Shown here: positions 1 through 7,683 of the stretch, piece after piece | Layout of the letters: every line of letters starts with the position of its first letter | Numbering within the stretch: the first letter of the stretch is position 1 | Source: G965212025 sp965215765 | GTDB lineage: Bacteria > Pseudomonadota > Gammaproteobacteria > Poriferisulfidales > Oxydemutatoraceae | Direction of reading: 5' to 3' | DNA length: 64,000 bases | Assembly (NCBI GenBank): GCA_965215765.1 | Contig: OZ244118.1 | Coordinates: 2,418,001-2,482,000 of the forward strand | Notes under the pieces: generated by a model | Seen by the model: the letters and a program-made list of their open reading frames with translations, nothing else | Told to the model about the DNA's origin: nothing | The model's database searches: none | Program-made: the position numbers and the translations under genes

Positions 1-1008
1 AGTCAGCGCGTCACCGGTTCGGGCAATAAACAGGAGTGCGCCAACCAAGGGTGCGGTGATGCAAGGCCCAACGATCAGTGCCGAGAGCCCCCCCATTACC
101 GCCGCTCCAGGCAGACTGCCATTCTTGTTTTGACCCGCCAGCAAAGCAAAGCGGGTTTGCAGGCGGGCAGGCATCTGAAGTTCAAACAGACCAAACATCG
201 ACAGTGCCAGAATGACGAATACCGCAGCGAAACTGAAGATCACCGCAGGCTTCTGGGACCAGATTTGAAAATTCTCGCCCCCCAGCCCGACGATCATTCC
301 AAAAATGCTGTACACCACGGCCATTGCCAAAACGTAGCTCAGCGAAAGACTGAAAGCCCTTTTTGTGGTTTTGCGTTCGCCGCTCGTGATGATGCCACTC
401 AGAATGGGCACCATGGGTAAGACACATGGCGTAAAAGCCAGCAATACTCCAAAACCGATGAACGCCAGAACAGTCAACAGGATGCTTTGGCTGACAAGCA
501 AGTCGGCAACCCGACTTTGTTCCGACTGCGTGGATGACGGTACCGCAGGTGTTTTGTCGGTTCCAGCGGCCAAAGTAAAAAGCTTGTTAATGGGGGGATA
601 GCAAATTCCCGCGTCAGCACATCCCTGGTAACTAACGGTGATCTCGGCAGTTTTGGCACTGGGGTTTTGCACCTCAAAAGGCACGAGGAGTTCACCTCTG
701 AAAACGTTCACTTGGCCGAAATACTCATCGGTCAGTGTCTTCCCGGGCGGCAAGCCCATGGTGACCTCGCCCTGCTCGGAAACAATGCTGGTTTTATGGC
801 GATACAGGTAGTAGCCCTCAGCGATCAGCCAGTCTGCAACAGTCCCCTGCGAGCTTTCCACGATACGCAAAACGAAGGCTTCATCAGGTGGCAGAAATTC
901 ACTTTGCCCGTCATCCAGACCTTTCAGTTTCTCTAACAGAGAAGTCTCGGCACTGCTGAAGCCGGCAAAGCAGAACAAAAAAGCCAAAGCTGCCGCAACT
1001 TTTTTCAC
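1..1008 (-). CDS. dsbD: Thiol:disulfide interchange protein DsbD, N-terminal part (cut by window edge)
   Basis: DsbD carries electrons from cytoplasmic thioredoxin across the inner membrane to periplasmic DsbC/DsbG and cytochrome c maturation. The 336 visible residues begin with a signal peptide (about 1-20, ending FSSA). The periplasmic alpha domain follows, with its reactive pair in YQGCADAGICYPP (Cys130 and Cys136). The membrane domain then shows one redox cysteine in FTPCVLPMVP (Cys195) and the other in VGPCITAPLVG (Cys316). The remaining helices and the thioredoxin-like gamma domain lie beyond position 1. The GTG start at 1006-1008 overlaps the cutA stop in a GTGA arrangement, so the two genes are probably co-transcribed and translationally coupled. 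The family call rests on three motifs and is secure; the exact start is less so. Confidence 0.95.
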   Translation of the reverse strand, partial: MKKVAAALAFLFCFAGFSSAETSLLEKLKGLDDGQSEFLPPDEAFVLRIVESSQGTVADWLIAEGYYLYRHKTSIVSEQGEVTMGLPPGKTLTDEYFGQVNVFRGELLVPFEVQNPSAKTAEITVSYQGCADAGICYPPINKLFTLAAGTDKTPAVPSSTQSEQSRVADLLVSQSILLTVLAFIGFGVLLAFTPCVLPMVPILSGIITSGERKTTKRAFSLSLSYVLAMAVVYSIFGMIVGLGGENFQIWSQKPAVIFSFAAVFVILALSMFGLFELQMPARLQTRFALLAGQNKNGSLPGAAVMGGLSALIVGPCITAPLVGALLFIARTGDALT

Positions 1009-1322
1009 TGTGTCTCGTCCTCTACCCATTCCTGGTACGCCCTTTCAGCCTGTACTTCTGAAAATATAATTTCCGGTAGATCGTATGGATGTCGCTTCTT
1101 GAGCAACTCCACAGTTCGCTGACAACTCTCAGAGGTGGTTTTGACACTGAGAACATACTCATGCTCCTGCTTCAATTCATTTTTCCATTGGTAAAAAGAC
1201 AGCACCCGCCCGGAAATCTGCGCGCATGCTGCAGCGTGTTTCTCCACCAGGAAAGCCGCAACCGACTCCGCATCCTCGCGTTTTGCGAAAGTGGATTTAA
1301 TGACGACCAGTCCCTTACTCAT
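1005..1322 (-). CDS. cutA: CutA1 divalent-cation tolerance protein
   Basis: This encodes a 105-residue small trimeric ferredoxin-like protein of the CutA1 family, linked genetically to copper tolerance and often found next to dsbD in Proteobacteria. Visible family features are the C-A-Q-I segment (AACAQISGRVLSFYQWKN), which matches the usual CANI/SxYxW region, and the conserved end PEIIFSEVQAERAYQEWVEDET. The ATG at 1322 is chosen because it gives the normal family length and has a weak purine-rich AAGAG upstream. An ATG two codons earlier is possible. The same frame stays open for another 400 bases upstream, but that part shows no family similarity. The stop overlaps the GTG of dsbD. Confidence 0.93.
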   Translation of the reverse strand: MSKGLVVIKSTFAKREDAESVAAFLVEKHAAACAQISGRVLSFYQWKNELKQEHEYVLSVKTTSESCQRTVELLKKRHPYDLPEIIFSEVQAERAYQEWVEDETQ

Positions 1323-1742
1323 TACCATCTCTTGGTCTGAATTGGATTGTACACAACAATTGCCACCCAAACCCTTGCGACCTCTCATGCGAGCCGCCTG
1401 ACAGCCACTTTTCGCGCTCGCATCTCCTGACCCCGAACCCCCTCCCCTGATCCTGAAGAAAGCTTGTGGCACAAAAGAAGCCAGAAACCATTGACTGCTC
1501 CGCGTGAAAATGAGGCTCTGCCCCGCTGCCCAACTCTTCGACCCTGTGAAATGGAAGCAAATCCTGAATAATACCCTCGCTTTTCTCTGTCTCAAGTGAC
1601 GATTTCTGTCCAGTTTTGACAGAGAGCCGCCGGTGATTTTGTCAAAACAAGCCAAGCGCGCGCCACACTCTTCCCAATAAGACCGACTTGCCACATAAGC
1701 CCTTGCCTTTGCTACAATGCCCAAAGTTAGAGGGAATGGATT
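1323..1742. other. Divergent intergenic region between cutA and fxsA
   Basis: These 420 bases separate cutA-dsbD (minus) from fxsA (plus) and should contain promoters for both directions. I see a candidate fxsA promoter near 1700 and no recognisable gene. An open minus frame extends cutA upstream through this stretch, but its translation is Gly/Ser/Arg-rich without family similarity, so I treat it as non-coding. Confidence 0.6.
1688..1718 (+). promoter_or_regulatory. Candidate sigma70 promoter for fxsA
   Basis: A TTGCCA hexamer (1688-1693) and an extended -10 TGCTACAAT (1710-1718) lie 25 bases upstream of the fxsA start. The 19-base spacer is one or two bases longer than ideal, so the extended -10 would carry most of the recognition. 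This is a pattern match only. Confidence 0.35.
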
Positions 1743-2177
1743 GTGACTTTTCTGTTAATGATGGTGGTTCTGCCGCTTGTTGAGATTTATCTCTTCATCA
1801 TAGTCGGCGGCGCAATCGGTGCACTGACCACGGTACTGTGGTGCGTATTCAGTGCTTTCGCAGGTTTTTACGCCTTGCGTCATCACGGGCGGCAATCTGT
1901 CGCTCGCTATCGTGCCTCTATTGCTGAAGGAAGTAGCCCCACATACGATATTTTAAGCAGCATGCTGATTCATGTGGGCGGTGTGCTTTTGCTGGTTCCG
2001 GGGTTCATGACCGACGCTGCCGGCCTTTTATGCTTGCTCCGACTGAGCAGGGAGTTTATCATCCGGCTCGCTGTGAAGCGTGCTTCCGTTTCTGTAAACG
2101 GTTTTGGCTTTGGGGTTTCTCGCAAAAAAAGCAGGCGCAAAGAATTTCTCGAGGGAGAATACCGGCGGCGCGATTAA
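1743..2177 (+). CDS. fxsA: FxsA family membrane protein
   Basis: This is a 144-residue small inner-membrane protein. FxsA was named in E. coli for suppressing F-plasmid exclusion of phage T7; its normal job is unclear. Visible are hydrophobic helices at about 1-22 and 25-45, the conserved core around SSMLIHVGGVLLLVPGFMTD (about 77-96, with the family hallmark LLLxPGFxTD), a third helix, and a basic cytoplasmic tail rich in Arg and Lys. The GTG start is preceded by AGAGGGA at suitable spacing. It stands alone on the plus strand, with pntAa starting 59 bases later, so read-through into the transhydrogenase operon is possible. Confidence 0.92.
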   Translation: MTFLLMMVVLPLVEIYLFIIVGGAIGALTTVLWCVFSAFAGFYALRHHGRQSVARYRASIAEGSSPTYDILSSMLIHVGGVLLLVPGFMTDAAGLLCLLRLSREFIIRLAVKRASVSVNGFGFGVSRKKSRRKEFLEGEYRRRD

Positions 2178-2236
2178 GCACAGTTTCCCGATTCAACTCC
2201 GGGGCTTTGGGAATTTAAATTTAATTGAGATCAGTG

Positions 2237-3358
2237 ATGAGAATAGGCATCTCCAATGAAGCGCATGGTGATGAGCGACGTGTTGCGCTTGTACCGAGTA
2301 TCGTAGAAAAATTAAAGAAGGCAAAAGCGGAAGTTTTTGTCCCCGCTGGTGCAGGAGAAGCAGCACACTACCGTGACGACGCATACCTGAAGGCCGGTGC
2401 GACCGTTGTCGAAAAGACAGAAGAACTGGATGTTTTGTTTCGCATTTGCCCGCTTGCGGCAACAGAAGTTTCAGAACTGAAAAAGGGCAGCACCCTGATT
2501 GGCTTTTTGAACCCCATGGGGGATCGGGAAGTCATAGAGGCACTGTGCGAACGAGACATTAACAGCTTCTCTTTTGAATTGATGCCGCGCTCCACGAGAG
2601 CACAGTCCATGGATGCCTTGTCATCCCAGCGCTCAATAGCTGGTTACCGGGCGGTTCTGGAGGGAGCGAACTTACTCAGCAAGTTTTTGCCAATGCTGAC
2701 CACGCCAGCCGGGACTGTAAGACCGGCTCTGGTTTTGATCATCGGTGTGGGTGTTGCCGGCTTGCAAGCCATCGCAACGGCCAGACGCCTCGGAGCCATA
2801 GTAGAGGCTCAGGACGTACGCCCCGAGTCCCGGGAACAGGTTGAATCCCTGGGCGCAAAATTTATTTCCCCTGGATTGGAAGCGGGTGGCAGCGGCGGAT
2901 ACGCGCGGGAACTCACAGCTGAAGAAAAAGCAAAGCAGGGAGAGCTCCTTGCCAAGCATATTGCCAAAGCAGATATCGTGATTACGACCGCGGCGATTCC
3001 CAATCGCGTATCGCCAGTCATCGTGCGGGCTTCCGTAGTGGAAATGATGCGTGCAGGCTCGGTAATCGTCGACGGGGCGGCTGAAGGCGGCGGCAACTGT
3101 GAACTCAGCCAGCCTGGAAAAACCATCAGCCACAACGACGTGACCATTCACGCACCATTGAATCTGCCATCCCGAACCGCCACGCACGCGAGTGACATGC
3201 TGGCAAGGAATTTTTATAACCTGGCGCAATTGTTTATCGCTGAAGGTGAAATATCTTTTGACTGGGAAGACGACATTCTGGCCGGTTCCTGCATAACGCG
3301 TGACGGCAAAGTCTTGAATCCGCAGGTTCGCGAGTTCATGGAGGGAGAAAGCAAATGA
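2237..3358 (+). CDS. pntAa: NAD(P) transhydrogenase subunit alpha part 1 (NAD-binding domain I)
   Basis: This is the soluble NAD(H)-binding component of proton-translocating transhydrogenase, which uses the proton gradient to reduce NADP+ with NADH. The N-terminal signature MRIGISNEAHGDERRVALVP and the Rossmann region GVGVAGLQAIATARRLGA followed by the QDVRPESREQ loop identify it. It has about 373 residues, the size expected when the alpha subunit is split into two polypeptides. I chose ATG 2237 because it matches the family N-terminus; TTG 2225 and GTG 2234 lie in frame just upstream. The stop overlaps the pntAb ATG (ATGA), indicating coupled translation. Confidence 0.95.
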   Translation: MRIGISNEAHGDERRVALVPSIVEKLKKAKAEVFVPAGAGEAAHYRDDAYLKAGATVVEKTEELDVLFRICPLAATEVSELKKGSTLIGFLNPMGDREVIEALCERDINSFSFELMPRSTRAQSMDALSSQRSIAGYRAVLEGANLLSKFLPMLTTPAGTVRPALVLIIGVGVAGLQAIATARRLGAIVEAQDVRPESREQVESLGAKFISPGLEAGGSGGYARELTAEEKAKQGELLAKHIAKADIVITTAAIPNRVSPVIVRASVVEMMRAGSVIVDGAAEGGGNCELSQPGKTISHNDVTIHAPLNLPSRTATHASDMLARNFYNLAQLFIAEGEISFDWEDDILAGSCITRDGKVLNPQVREFMEGESK

Positions 3359-3672
3359 TTGAAGACTGGGCTGCCATACAGGGTCTTGCCGCATTGTATA
3401 TTTTTCTTTTGGCGGCCTTTACTGGTTACGAAGTCATAAACCGGGTTCCGGCGATTCTGCATACGCCGTTGATGTCCGGTTCGAATTTTGTCCACGGCAT
3501 CGTTCTGGTGGGAGCCATGGTTGCTTTGGGGCAGGCTGATTCAGATAGCACAGGTCAGCTTGTGATTGGATTTCTGGGTGTGGTTCTGGCGGCAGGAAAC
3601 GCAGTCGGCGGATACGTTGTCACCGAAAGGATGTTGCAAATGTTCAGTCGAACCAAAGCAAAAAAGCGATAA
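3355..3672 (+). CDS. pntAb: NAD(P) transhydrogenase subunit alpha part 2 (membrane domain)
   Basis: This 105-residue membrane protein supplies the alpha-subunit share of the proton-conducting domain II. About three transmembrane helices are evident (around 10-26, 43-60 and 68-90), with the family segment LAAFTGYEVINRVPAILHTP and the repeat-like GNAVGGYVVTERML. It overlaps pntAa by four bases and precedes pntB by 30 bases. The three-gene split form is typical of many Proteobacteria, unlike the two-gene E. coli form. Confidence 0.95.
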   Translation: MIEDWAAIQGLAALYIFLLAAFTGYEVINRVPAILHTPLMSGSNFVHGIVLVGAMVALGQADSDSTGQLVIGFLGVVLAAGNAVGGYVVTERMLQMFSRTKAKKR

Positions 3673-3702
3673 CGCAAACATCAAATTTAAGGAAATAATT
3701 TC

Positions 3703-5106
3703 GTGGATATAGTCGTTCAAGCTGTTTATTTTGTAACAGCCATTCTTTTTATTTACGGCCTGCGCCAGATGAGTTCGCCGGTGACCGCCAGGCGCGGCAT
3801 CATTTGGGCAGGAGCGGGCATGGTTGGTGCGGTGCTGATCACTTTCTTTTGGTCAGGGCTGGGTAATTTCATTCTGATAATAAGCGCCATACTGCTTGGT
3901 GGCGTACTTGCATGGATGTCTGGCAAACGCGTGCAAATGACTGATATGCCGCAAATGGTGGCATTGTACAACGGCATGGGTGGCGGTGCCGCAGCCTGTA
4001 TCGCAGCCCTTGAGTTGATGAAGGATGGATCGCTGATGTCATCGGCTGGTGCTGGCCATGGCTCGGGAGTTCTGACCTTGGCTCTGCTGGGCGGGCTCAT
4101 TGGAACAGTTTCTTTTTCCGGCTCCCTGATTGCCTTTGGGAAATTACAGGGTCTGATCAATAAAAGCTTTTCTTTTACGGGTCAGCACTACCTCAATTTC
4201 GCGTTGCTGGCCGGCTTGTTTATCGTTGGTTCCTACCTGGGCTTCGCGGATGCACCACACGGGTTCTTTATTTTCCTGTTCTTCATGGGCGCACTCGTGC
4301 TTGGTGTCACCATGACCATGCCGATCGGCGGTGCTGACATGCCCGTGGTGATCTCTCTTTACAATGCCTTGACCGGGTTGGCAGTCGCTTTTGAAGGCTT
4401 CGTGATAGACAACGCAGCGATGATCGTGGCCGGAACTGTTGTCGGTTCAGCAGGAACCTTGTTGACCCAATTGATGGCGAAAGCAATGAACCGCTCACTG
4501 GCAAATGTCTTGTTTTCCGGCTTCGGCACTACGGTTCAAGACGACGGCGATGAAGTTGATGGCGTCATGAGAGCCTTGGAGCCGAACGACGCTGCTGCCG
4601 CGATGGCCTATGCAAACCAGGTCATTATCGTGCCCGGCTACGGGATGGCAGTAGCGCAGGCGCAGCATAAAATTTGGGAATTTTCCCAACTGCTTGAAGA
4701 GGCAGGCGTGGCGGTCAAGTTCGCCGTCCATCCAGTGGCAGGGCGAATGCCGGGACACATGAATGTACTCTTGGCCGAAGCCGGTGTGCCATACGACAAG
4801 ATCTTTGAACTGGAAGAGATCAACGCCGAATTTCCGCAAACAGACGTGGCTTTGGTTATCGGTGCCAACGACGTCGTAAATCCGGACGCCAGAAGCAAAA
4901 AGTCCAGCCCTATTTACGGCATGCCAATTCTGGACACCGATAAAGCAGGCACCTGTATTGTCATCAAGCGTGGCCAGGGAACTGGATTTTCGGGGATTCA
5001 GAACCGCCTGTTCAGCCTGGAGAACACGCGCATGCTCTATGGCGACGGAAAGAAAGTTGCCAATGACTTGATTGCGCAGATCAAACAATTGCAGCTGACT
5101 GACTGA
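3703..5106 (+). CDS. pntB: NAD(P) transhydrogenase subunit beta
   Basis: This 467-residue subunit holds most of the membrane domain and the NADP(H)-binding domain III. The N-terminal 260 residues are a run of hydrophobic helices. The C-terminal 180 residues contain the NADP site signatures VPGYGMAVAQAQ, HPVAGRMPGHMNVLLAEAGV and VIGANDVVNPDAR. The GTG start is preceded by AAGGA about eight bases upstream. It is the third gene of the pntAa-pntAb-pntB operon and works with them in the inner membrane to supply NADPH. Confidence 0.96.
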   Translation: MDIVVQAVYFVTAILFIYGLRQMSSPVTARRGIIWAGAGMVGAVLITFFWSGLGNFILIISAILLGGVLAWMSGKRVQMTDMPQMVALYNGMGGGAAACIAALELMKDGSLMSSAGAGHGSGVLTLALLGGLIGTVSFSGSLIAFGKLQGLINKSFSFTGQHYLNFALLAGLFIVGSYLGFADAPHGFFIFLFFMGALVLGVTMTMPIGGADMPVVISLYNALTGLAVAFEGFVIDNAAMIVAGTVVGSAGTLLTQLMAKAMNRSLANVLFSGFGTTVQDDGDEVDGVMRALEPNDAAAAMAYANQVIIVPGYGMAVAQAQHKIWEFSQLLEEAGVAVKFAVHPVAGRMPGHMNVLLAEAGVPYDKIFELEEINAEFPQTDVALVIGANDVVNPDARSKKSSPIYGMPILDTDKAGTCIVIKRGQGTGFSGIQNRLFSLENTRMLYGDGKKVANDLIAQIKQLQLTD

Positions 5107-5140
5107 ACTGACCGATACTCCCGACTAAAAGCCAGTCTCT

Positions 5141-5677
5141 ATGAAACTCCTTCTCCTTGACCGTGACGGGGTCATCAACGAAGACGTTGGATATGTGAAA
5201 TCGGCATCTGAATGGCATGCACTACCTGGCAGTCTTGAAGCGATAGCACGCCTTAGCCAGAACGGCTGGTTTGTAACATTGGTATCCAACCAATCTGCCT
5301 TGGGCAGGAAAATCCTTTCTTTGGACAATCTGGCAGAAATCCAGGGAAAATTGCAAGCAGAGTCAGCTGCAACGGGAGCAGCCATAGCCGGACTGTCCTT
5401 TTGTCCCCACCTGCCAGACGCCGGTTGCGAGTGCCGCAAACCAGCCCCCGGGATGCTTCTGAACATTGCCAAAAGGCTGGATGTCAACCTGGCAGAAGTC
5501 CCATTCATTGGTGACAAGCTAAGCGACATACTTGCTGCCAAAGCTGCAGGGGCGCGCCCTATGCTGGTTTTGACAGGGCAGGGAAAGGAGGATGTAAAGA
5601 ACCCCGGCTTCCCAAGTGATGTCCCTGTTTACCAGGATTTGGCAGAAGCCACGGACCAACTGTTATCCGCTCACTAG
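5141..5677 (+). CDS. gmhB: D-glycero-beta-D-manno-heptose-1,7-bisphosphate 7-phosphatase
   Basis: GmhB removes the C7 phosphate from heptose bisphosphate in ADP-heptose synthesis for the LPS inner core. The 178-residue HAD-family protein shows the nucleophile motif LLDRDGVINED (Asp7 and Asp9), motif II VSNQSA, the structural zinc site CPHLPDAGCECRKPAPGM, and the last HAD motif FIGDKLSDILAAKAAGA. It is complete and normal in length. No clear Shine-Dalgarno sequence precedes the ATG, and only 34 bases separate it from pntB. Its last 115 codons, its stop and the downstream terminator are repeated twice more immediately downstream. Confidence 0.93.
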   Translation: MKLLLLDRDGVINEDVGYVKSASEWHALPGSLEAIARLSQNGWFVTLVSNQSALGRKILSLDNLAEIQGKLQAESAATGAAIAGLSFCPHLPDAGCECRKPAPGMLLNIAKRLDVNLAEVPFIGDKLSDILAAKAAGARPMLVLTGQGKEDVKNPGFPSDVPVYQDLAEATDQLLSAH

Positions 5678-5743
5678 ACCCGTTTCCAGGATCCAAAAAC
5701 GTAGCCTGGCTCAGCAATTGCGTGCTGCGCGCTGTACCCGAAG

Positions 5744-5768
5744 ACGCGTATCAAGCTATGTGTTTTTT
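5744..5768 (+). terminator. Intrinsic terminator after gmhB
   Basis: ACGCGTA, loop TCAAGC, TATGTGT (7 bp with two G-U pairs in RNA) is followed directly by a run of T. It is the first of three copies carried by the gmhB repeat. Confidence 0.5.
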
Positions 5769-5789
5769 GCGGGTACCCTGGCCGGACGA

Positions 5790-6140
5790 AATCTGGCAGA
5801 AATCCAGGGAAAATTGCAAGCAGAGTCAGCCGCAACGGGAGCAGCCATAGCCGGACTGTCCTTTTGTCCCCACCTGCCAGACGCCGGTTGCGAGTGCCGC
5901 AAACCAGCCCCCGGGATGCTTCTGAACATTGCCAAAAGGCTGGATATCGACCTGGCAGAAGTCCCATTCATTGGTGACAAGCTAAGCGACATACTTGCTG
6001 CCAAAGCTGCAGGGGCGCGCCCTATGCTGGTTTTGACAGGACAGGGAAAGGAGGATGTAAAGAACCCCGGCTTCCCAAGTGATGTCCCTGTTTACCAGGA
6101 TTTGGCAGAAGCCGCGGACCAACTGTTATCCGCTCACTAG
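5790..6140 (+). pseudogene. Truncated gmhB copy 2 (3' part only)
   Basis: Its translation matches residues 63-178 of the intact GmhB upstream almost exactly (VN becomes ID in the segment before LAEVPFIGDK). It keeps the zinc-site cysteines and the last HAD motif but lacks the catalytic DxD N-terminus, so it cannot be an active phosphatase. An ORF could enter from upstream in frame, but I see no start signal that belongs to it. Confidence 0.85.
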
Positions 6141-6207
6141 ACCCGTTTCCAGGATCCAAAAAACGTAGCCTGGCTCAGCAATTGCGTGCTGCGCGCTGTA
6201 CCCGAAG

Positions 6208-6232
6208 ACGCGTATCAAGCTATGTGTTTTTT
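6208..6232 (+). terminator. Intrinsic terminator, repeat copy 2
   Basis: It has the same stem, loop and T run as the copy at 5744-5768, placed after truncated gmhB copy 2. Confidence 0.5.
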
Positions 6233-6253
6233 GCGGGTACCCTGGCCGGACGA

Positions 6254-6604
6254 AATCTGGCAGAAATCCAGGGAAAACTGCAAGCAGAGTCAGCCGCAAC
6301 GGGAGCAGCCATAGCCGGACTGTCCTTTTGCCCTCACCTTCCAGACGCCGGTTGCGAGTGCCGCAAACCAGCCCCCGGGATGCTTCTGAACATTGCCAAA
6401 AGGCTGGATATTGACCTGGCAGAAGTCCCATTCATTGGTGACAAGCTAAGCGACATACTTGCTGCCAAAGCTGCAGGGGCGCGCCCCATGCTGGTTTTGA
6501 CAGGACAGGGAAAGGAGAATGTAAAGAACCCCGGCTTCCCAAGTGATGTCCCTGTTTACCAGGATTTGGCAGAAGCCGCAGTCCAACTGTTATCCGCTCA
6601 CTAG
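6254..6604 (+). pseudogene. Truncated gmhB copy 3 (3' part only)
   Basis: This is the second extra copy of the GmhB C-terminal two thirds. It has diverged slightly more than copy 2 (for example KEN for KED and AAVQ for AADQ near the end) yet stays open to the normal stop. It lacks the HAD nucleophile region. It is followed by the cleanest version of the repeated terminator. Confidence 0.85.
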
Positions 6605-6669
6605 ACCCGTTTCCAGGATCCAAAAAACGTAGCCTGGCTCAGCAATTGCGTATCGCATGCTGTACCCGG

Positions 6670-6695
6670 AAACGCATATCAAGCTATGCGTTTTT
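6670..6695 (+). terminator. Intrinsic terminator, repeat copy 3 (best stem)
   Basis: A perfect 9 bp stem AAACGCATA / TATGCGTTT with loop TCAAGC runs into a T tract. It is likely the ancestral gmhB terminator, since the other two copies have G-U versions. Confidence 0.65.
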
Positions 6696-7075
6696 GCGGG
6701 TACCCTGGTCGGAAGAAATCTGACAGGCGGGAGTATCGGCGCAAGTTATGCCGGAGCTCGGTGTCAGGAGCAGTTCGGGCGGGTGGTCTGGTCGCAGACA
6801 ACCAAGGCTAGGTGACTGACAGTTACACAACAACTTCTGTGACCGGGAAAGGTCTGGTCGCGGGTCTTGTGGCAAACAATCAGGGTGCCGTCAGCTGTAG
6901 GGGCGCGGTAGGGTCAGTGTCCGGAGCCGGACAGCCCGGAAGTTTTGCCGGCAGCAGTCCGAGTCCGGGAGGCATTGCCGACAGCTACGCGTAGGTTGCC
7001 TCGCGTCAATGGTGGCAGTGTGCCTTTTGTGGAAGATGACGTCGGGCAGGCATCAGACTTTCTGCCGAGTCTCGT
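6696..7075 (+). pseudogene. Decayed fragment of a giant GLUG-repeat gene (module 3 region)
   Basis: On the plus strand this region matches module 3 of the giant genes at 22-64 kb, about residues 2250-2380 of protein A. Recognisable segments include NLTGGSI, TDSYTTTSVTGKGLVAGLVA, SGAGQPGSFAGSSP, and downstream a degraded version of the NGGGMPFVAD segment. It is broken by frameshifts, stops and small deletions. The giant genes are all on the minus strand, so this copy is inverted and lies more than 15 kb from the nearest one. It starts right after the gmhB terminator T run, and its first bases are also present at each gmhB repeat junction. Confidence 0.8.
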
Positions 7076-7110
7076 GCCTGACGGCACCCGGTTGACTACC
7101 TGTTGACGGG

Positions 7111-7575
7111 CTAAACGTCTCCTGCGGCGGCTCTGGCGAGCTCCGATTCGATGGCTCTCAGGGCTGCGTTATAAGTATCAATGCTTTTACCGCCAGCCTT
7201 GGTAACGTCTTTCACCATTCCCCAAGCGTGGTTCAGTCCCTTTTGCACGGCGGAATTCTCACCGACAGGCATCTCGCTTTTAATCGCTTCTTCCAGACCG
7301 TGCAATGTTTTTTCTCTTTCCGCAGTTTGCGCATCGGGAAAAATCAGATCTTTGACAAAGGAGATTATCCAATCAACCGGCCCTTGCGGCCCTCTGTCAA
7401 TGCGTGGGTTTCCGTTTTTATCGATGAACAACTCGGGCGCAAACCCGCTTCCTGACCTTTCGAGTTTTCCGATTGCTTCCCGAAAGCCGGCAAGCCCTCT
7501 CTTCTGTGAATAATCATATCTGGCGGTGTTCACGCTTGGTGTCGCGTGTCTGGCTCCTATTACCGGGTGTGGCAT
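7111..7575 (-). CDS. Hypothetical protein of 154 residues
   Basis: I do not recognise this protein. The ATG at 7575 is supported by AAGGAG seven bases upstream; a longer in-frame start at 7614 has no such support. The product begins MPHPVIGARHATPSVNTARY, is soluble without a signal peptide or membrane helix, and looks mostly helical after residue 70 with an Ala-rich end (ALRAIESELARAAAGDV). A central Gly/Pro/Asn/Arg stretch (IDKNGNPRIDRGPQGPVDW) precedes a hydrophobic IISFVKDLIF. It sits alone between the GLUG fragment and tas, in the same orientation as tas. The good ribosome site argues that it is a real gene. Confidence 0.6.
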   Translation of the reverse strand: MPHPVIGARHATPSVNTARYDYSQKRGLAGFREAIGKLERSGSGFAPELFIDKNGNPRIDRGPQGPVDWIISFVKDLIFPDAQTAEREKTLHGLEEAIKSEMPVGENSAVQKGLNHAWGMVKDVTKAGGKSIDTYNAALRAIESELARAAAGDV

Positions 7576-7683
7576 TGTGCTTCTCCTTTCGTCCGTGGTT
7601 GCATCACCGCTCAATCTCGCTTAATTGTCAGGTTGCTGATTGAGCAAAACAATAGGGTTCTATTGTACCACTGACTCGCCTGT

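Larger units (their letters stand above)
5327..6716 (+). repeat. Three tandem copies of the gmhB 3' end plus terminator (463-464 bp period)
   Basis: Units run about 5327-5789, 5790-6253 and 6254-6716. Each starts at the Asn-Leu-Ala-Glu codons inside gmhB, runs to the gmhB stop, and adds about 110 bases with a terminator hairpin and a short stretch that matches the GLUG pseudogene downstream. The first unit belongs to the intact gene. The junction between units joins GLUG-derived sequence to gmhB at a shared AATCTG. Copies differ by few substitutions, several of them synonymous, so the amplification is recent or homogenised. Confidence 0.93.

Noticed and set aside
1323..1724. N-terminal extension of cutA by 134 codons
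   Set aside because: CutA1 proteins are about 105 residues. The extension is Arg/Gly/Ser-rich without similarity and covers the expected divergent promoter region.
5616..6140. A complete 174-codon gene formed by gmhB copy 2
   Set aside because: The first 60 codons read out-of-frame gmhB, terminator and linker sequence. Only the 3' part is homologous to GmhB and the catalytic N-terminus is absent.
6812..6994. A small plus-strand gene of 60 codons with GLUG-like text
   Set aside because: It is a surviving open stretch of the decayed GLUG fragment, with frameshifts and stops on both sides when aligned to module 3 of the giant proteins.
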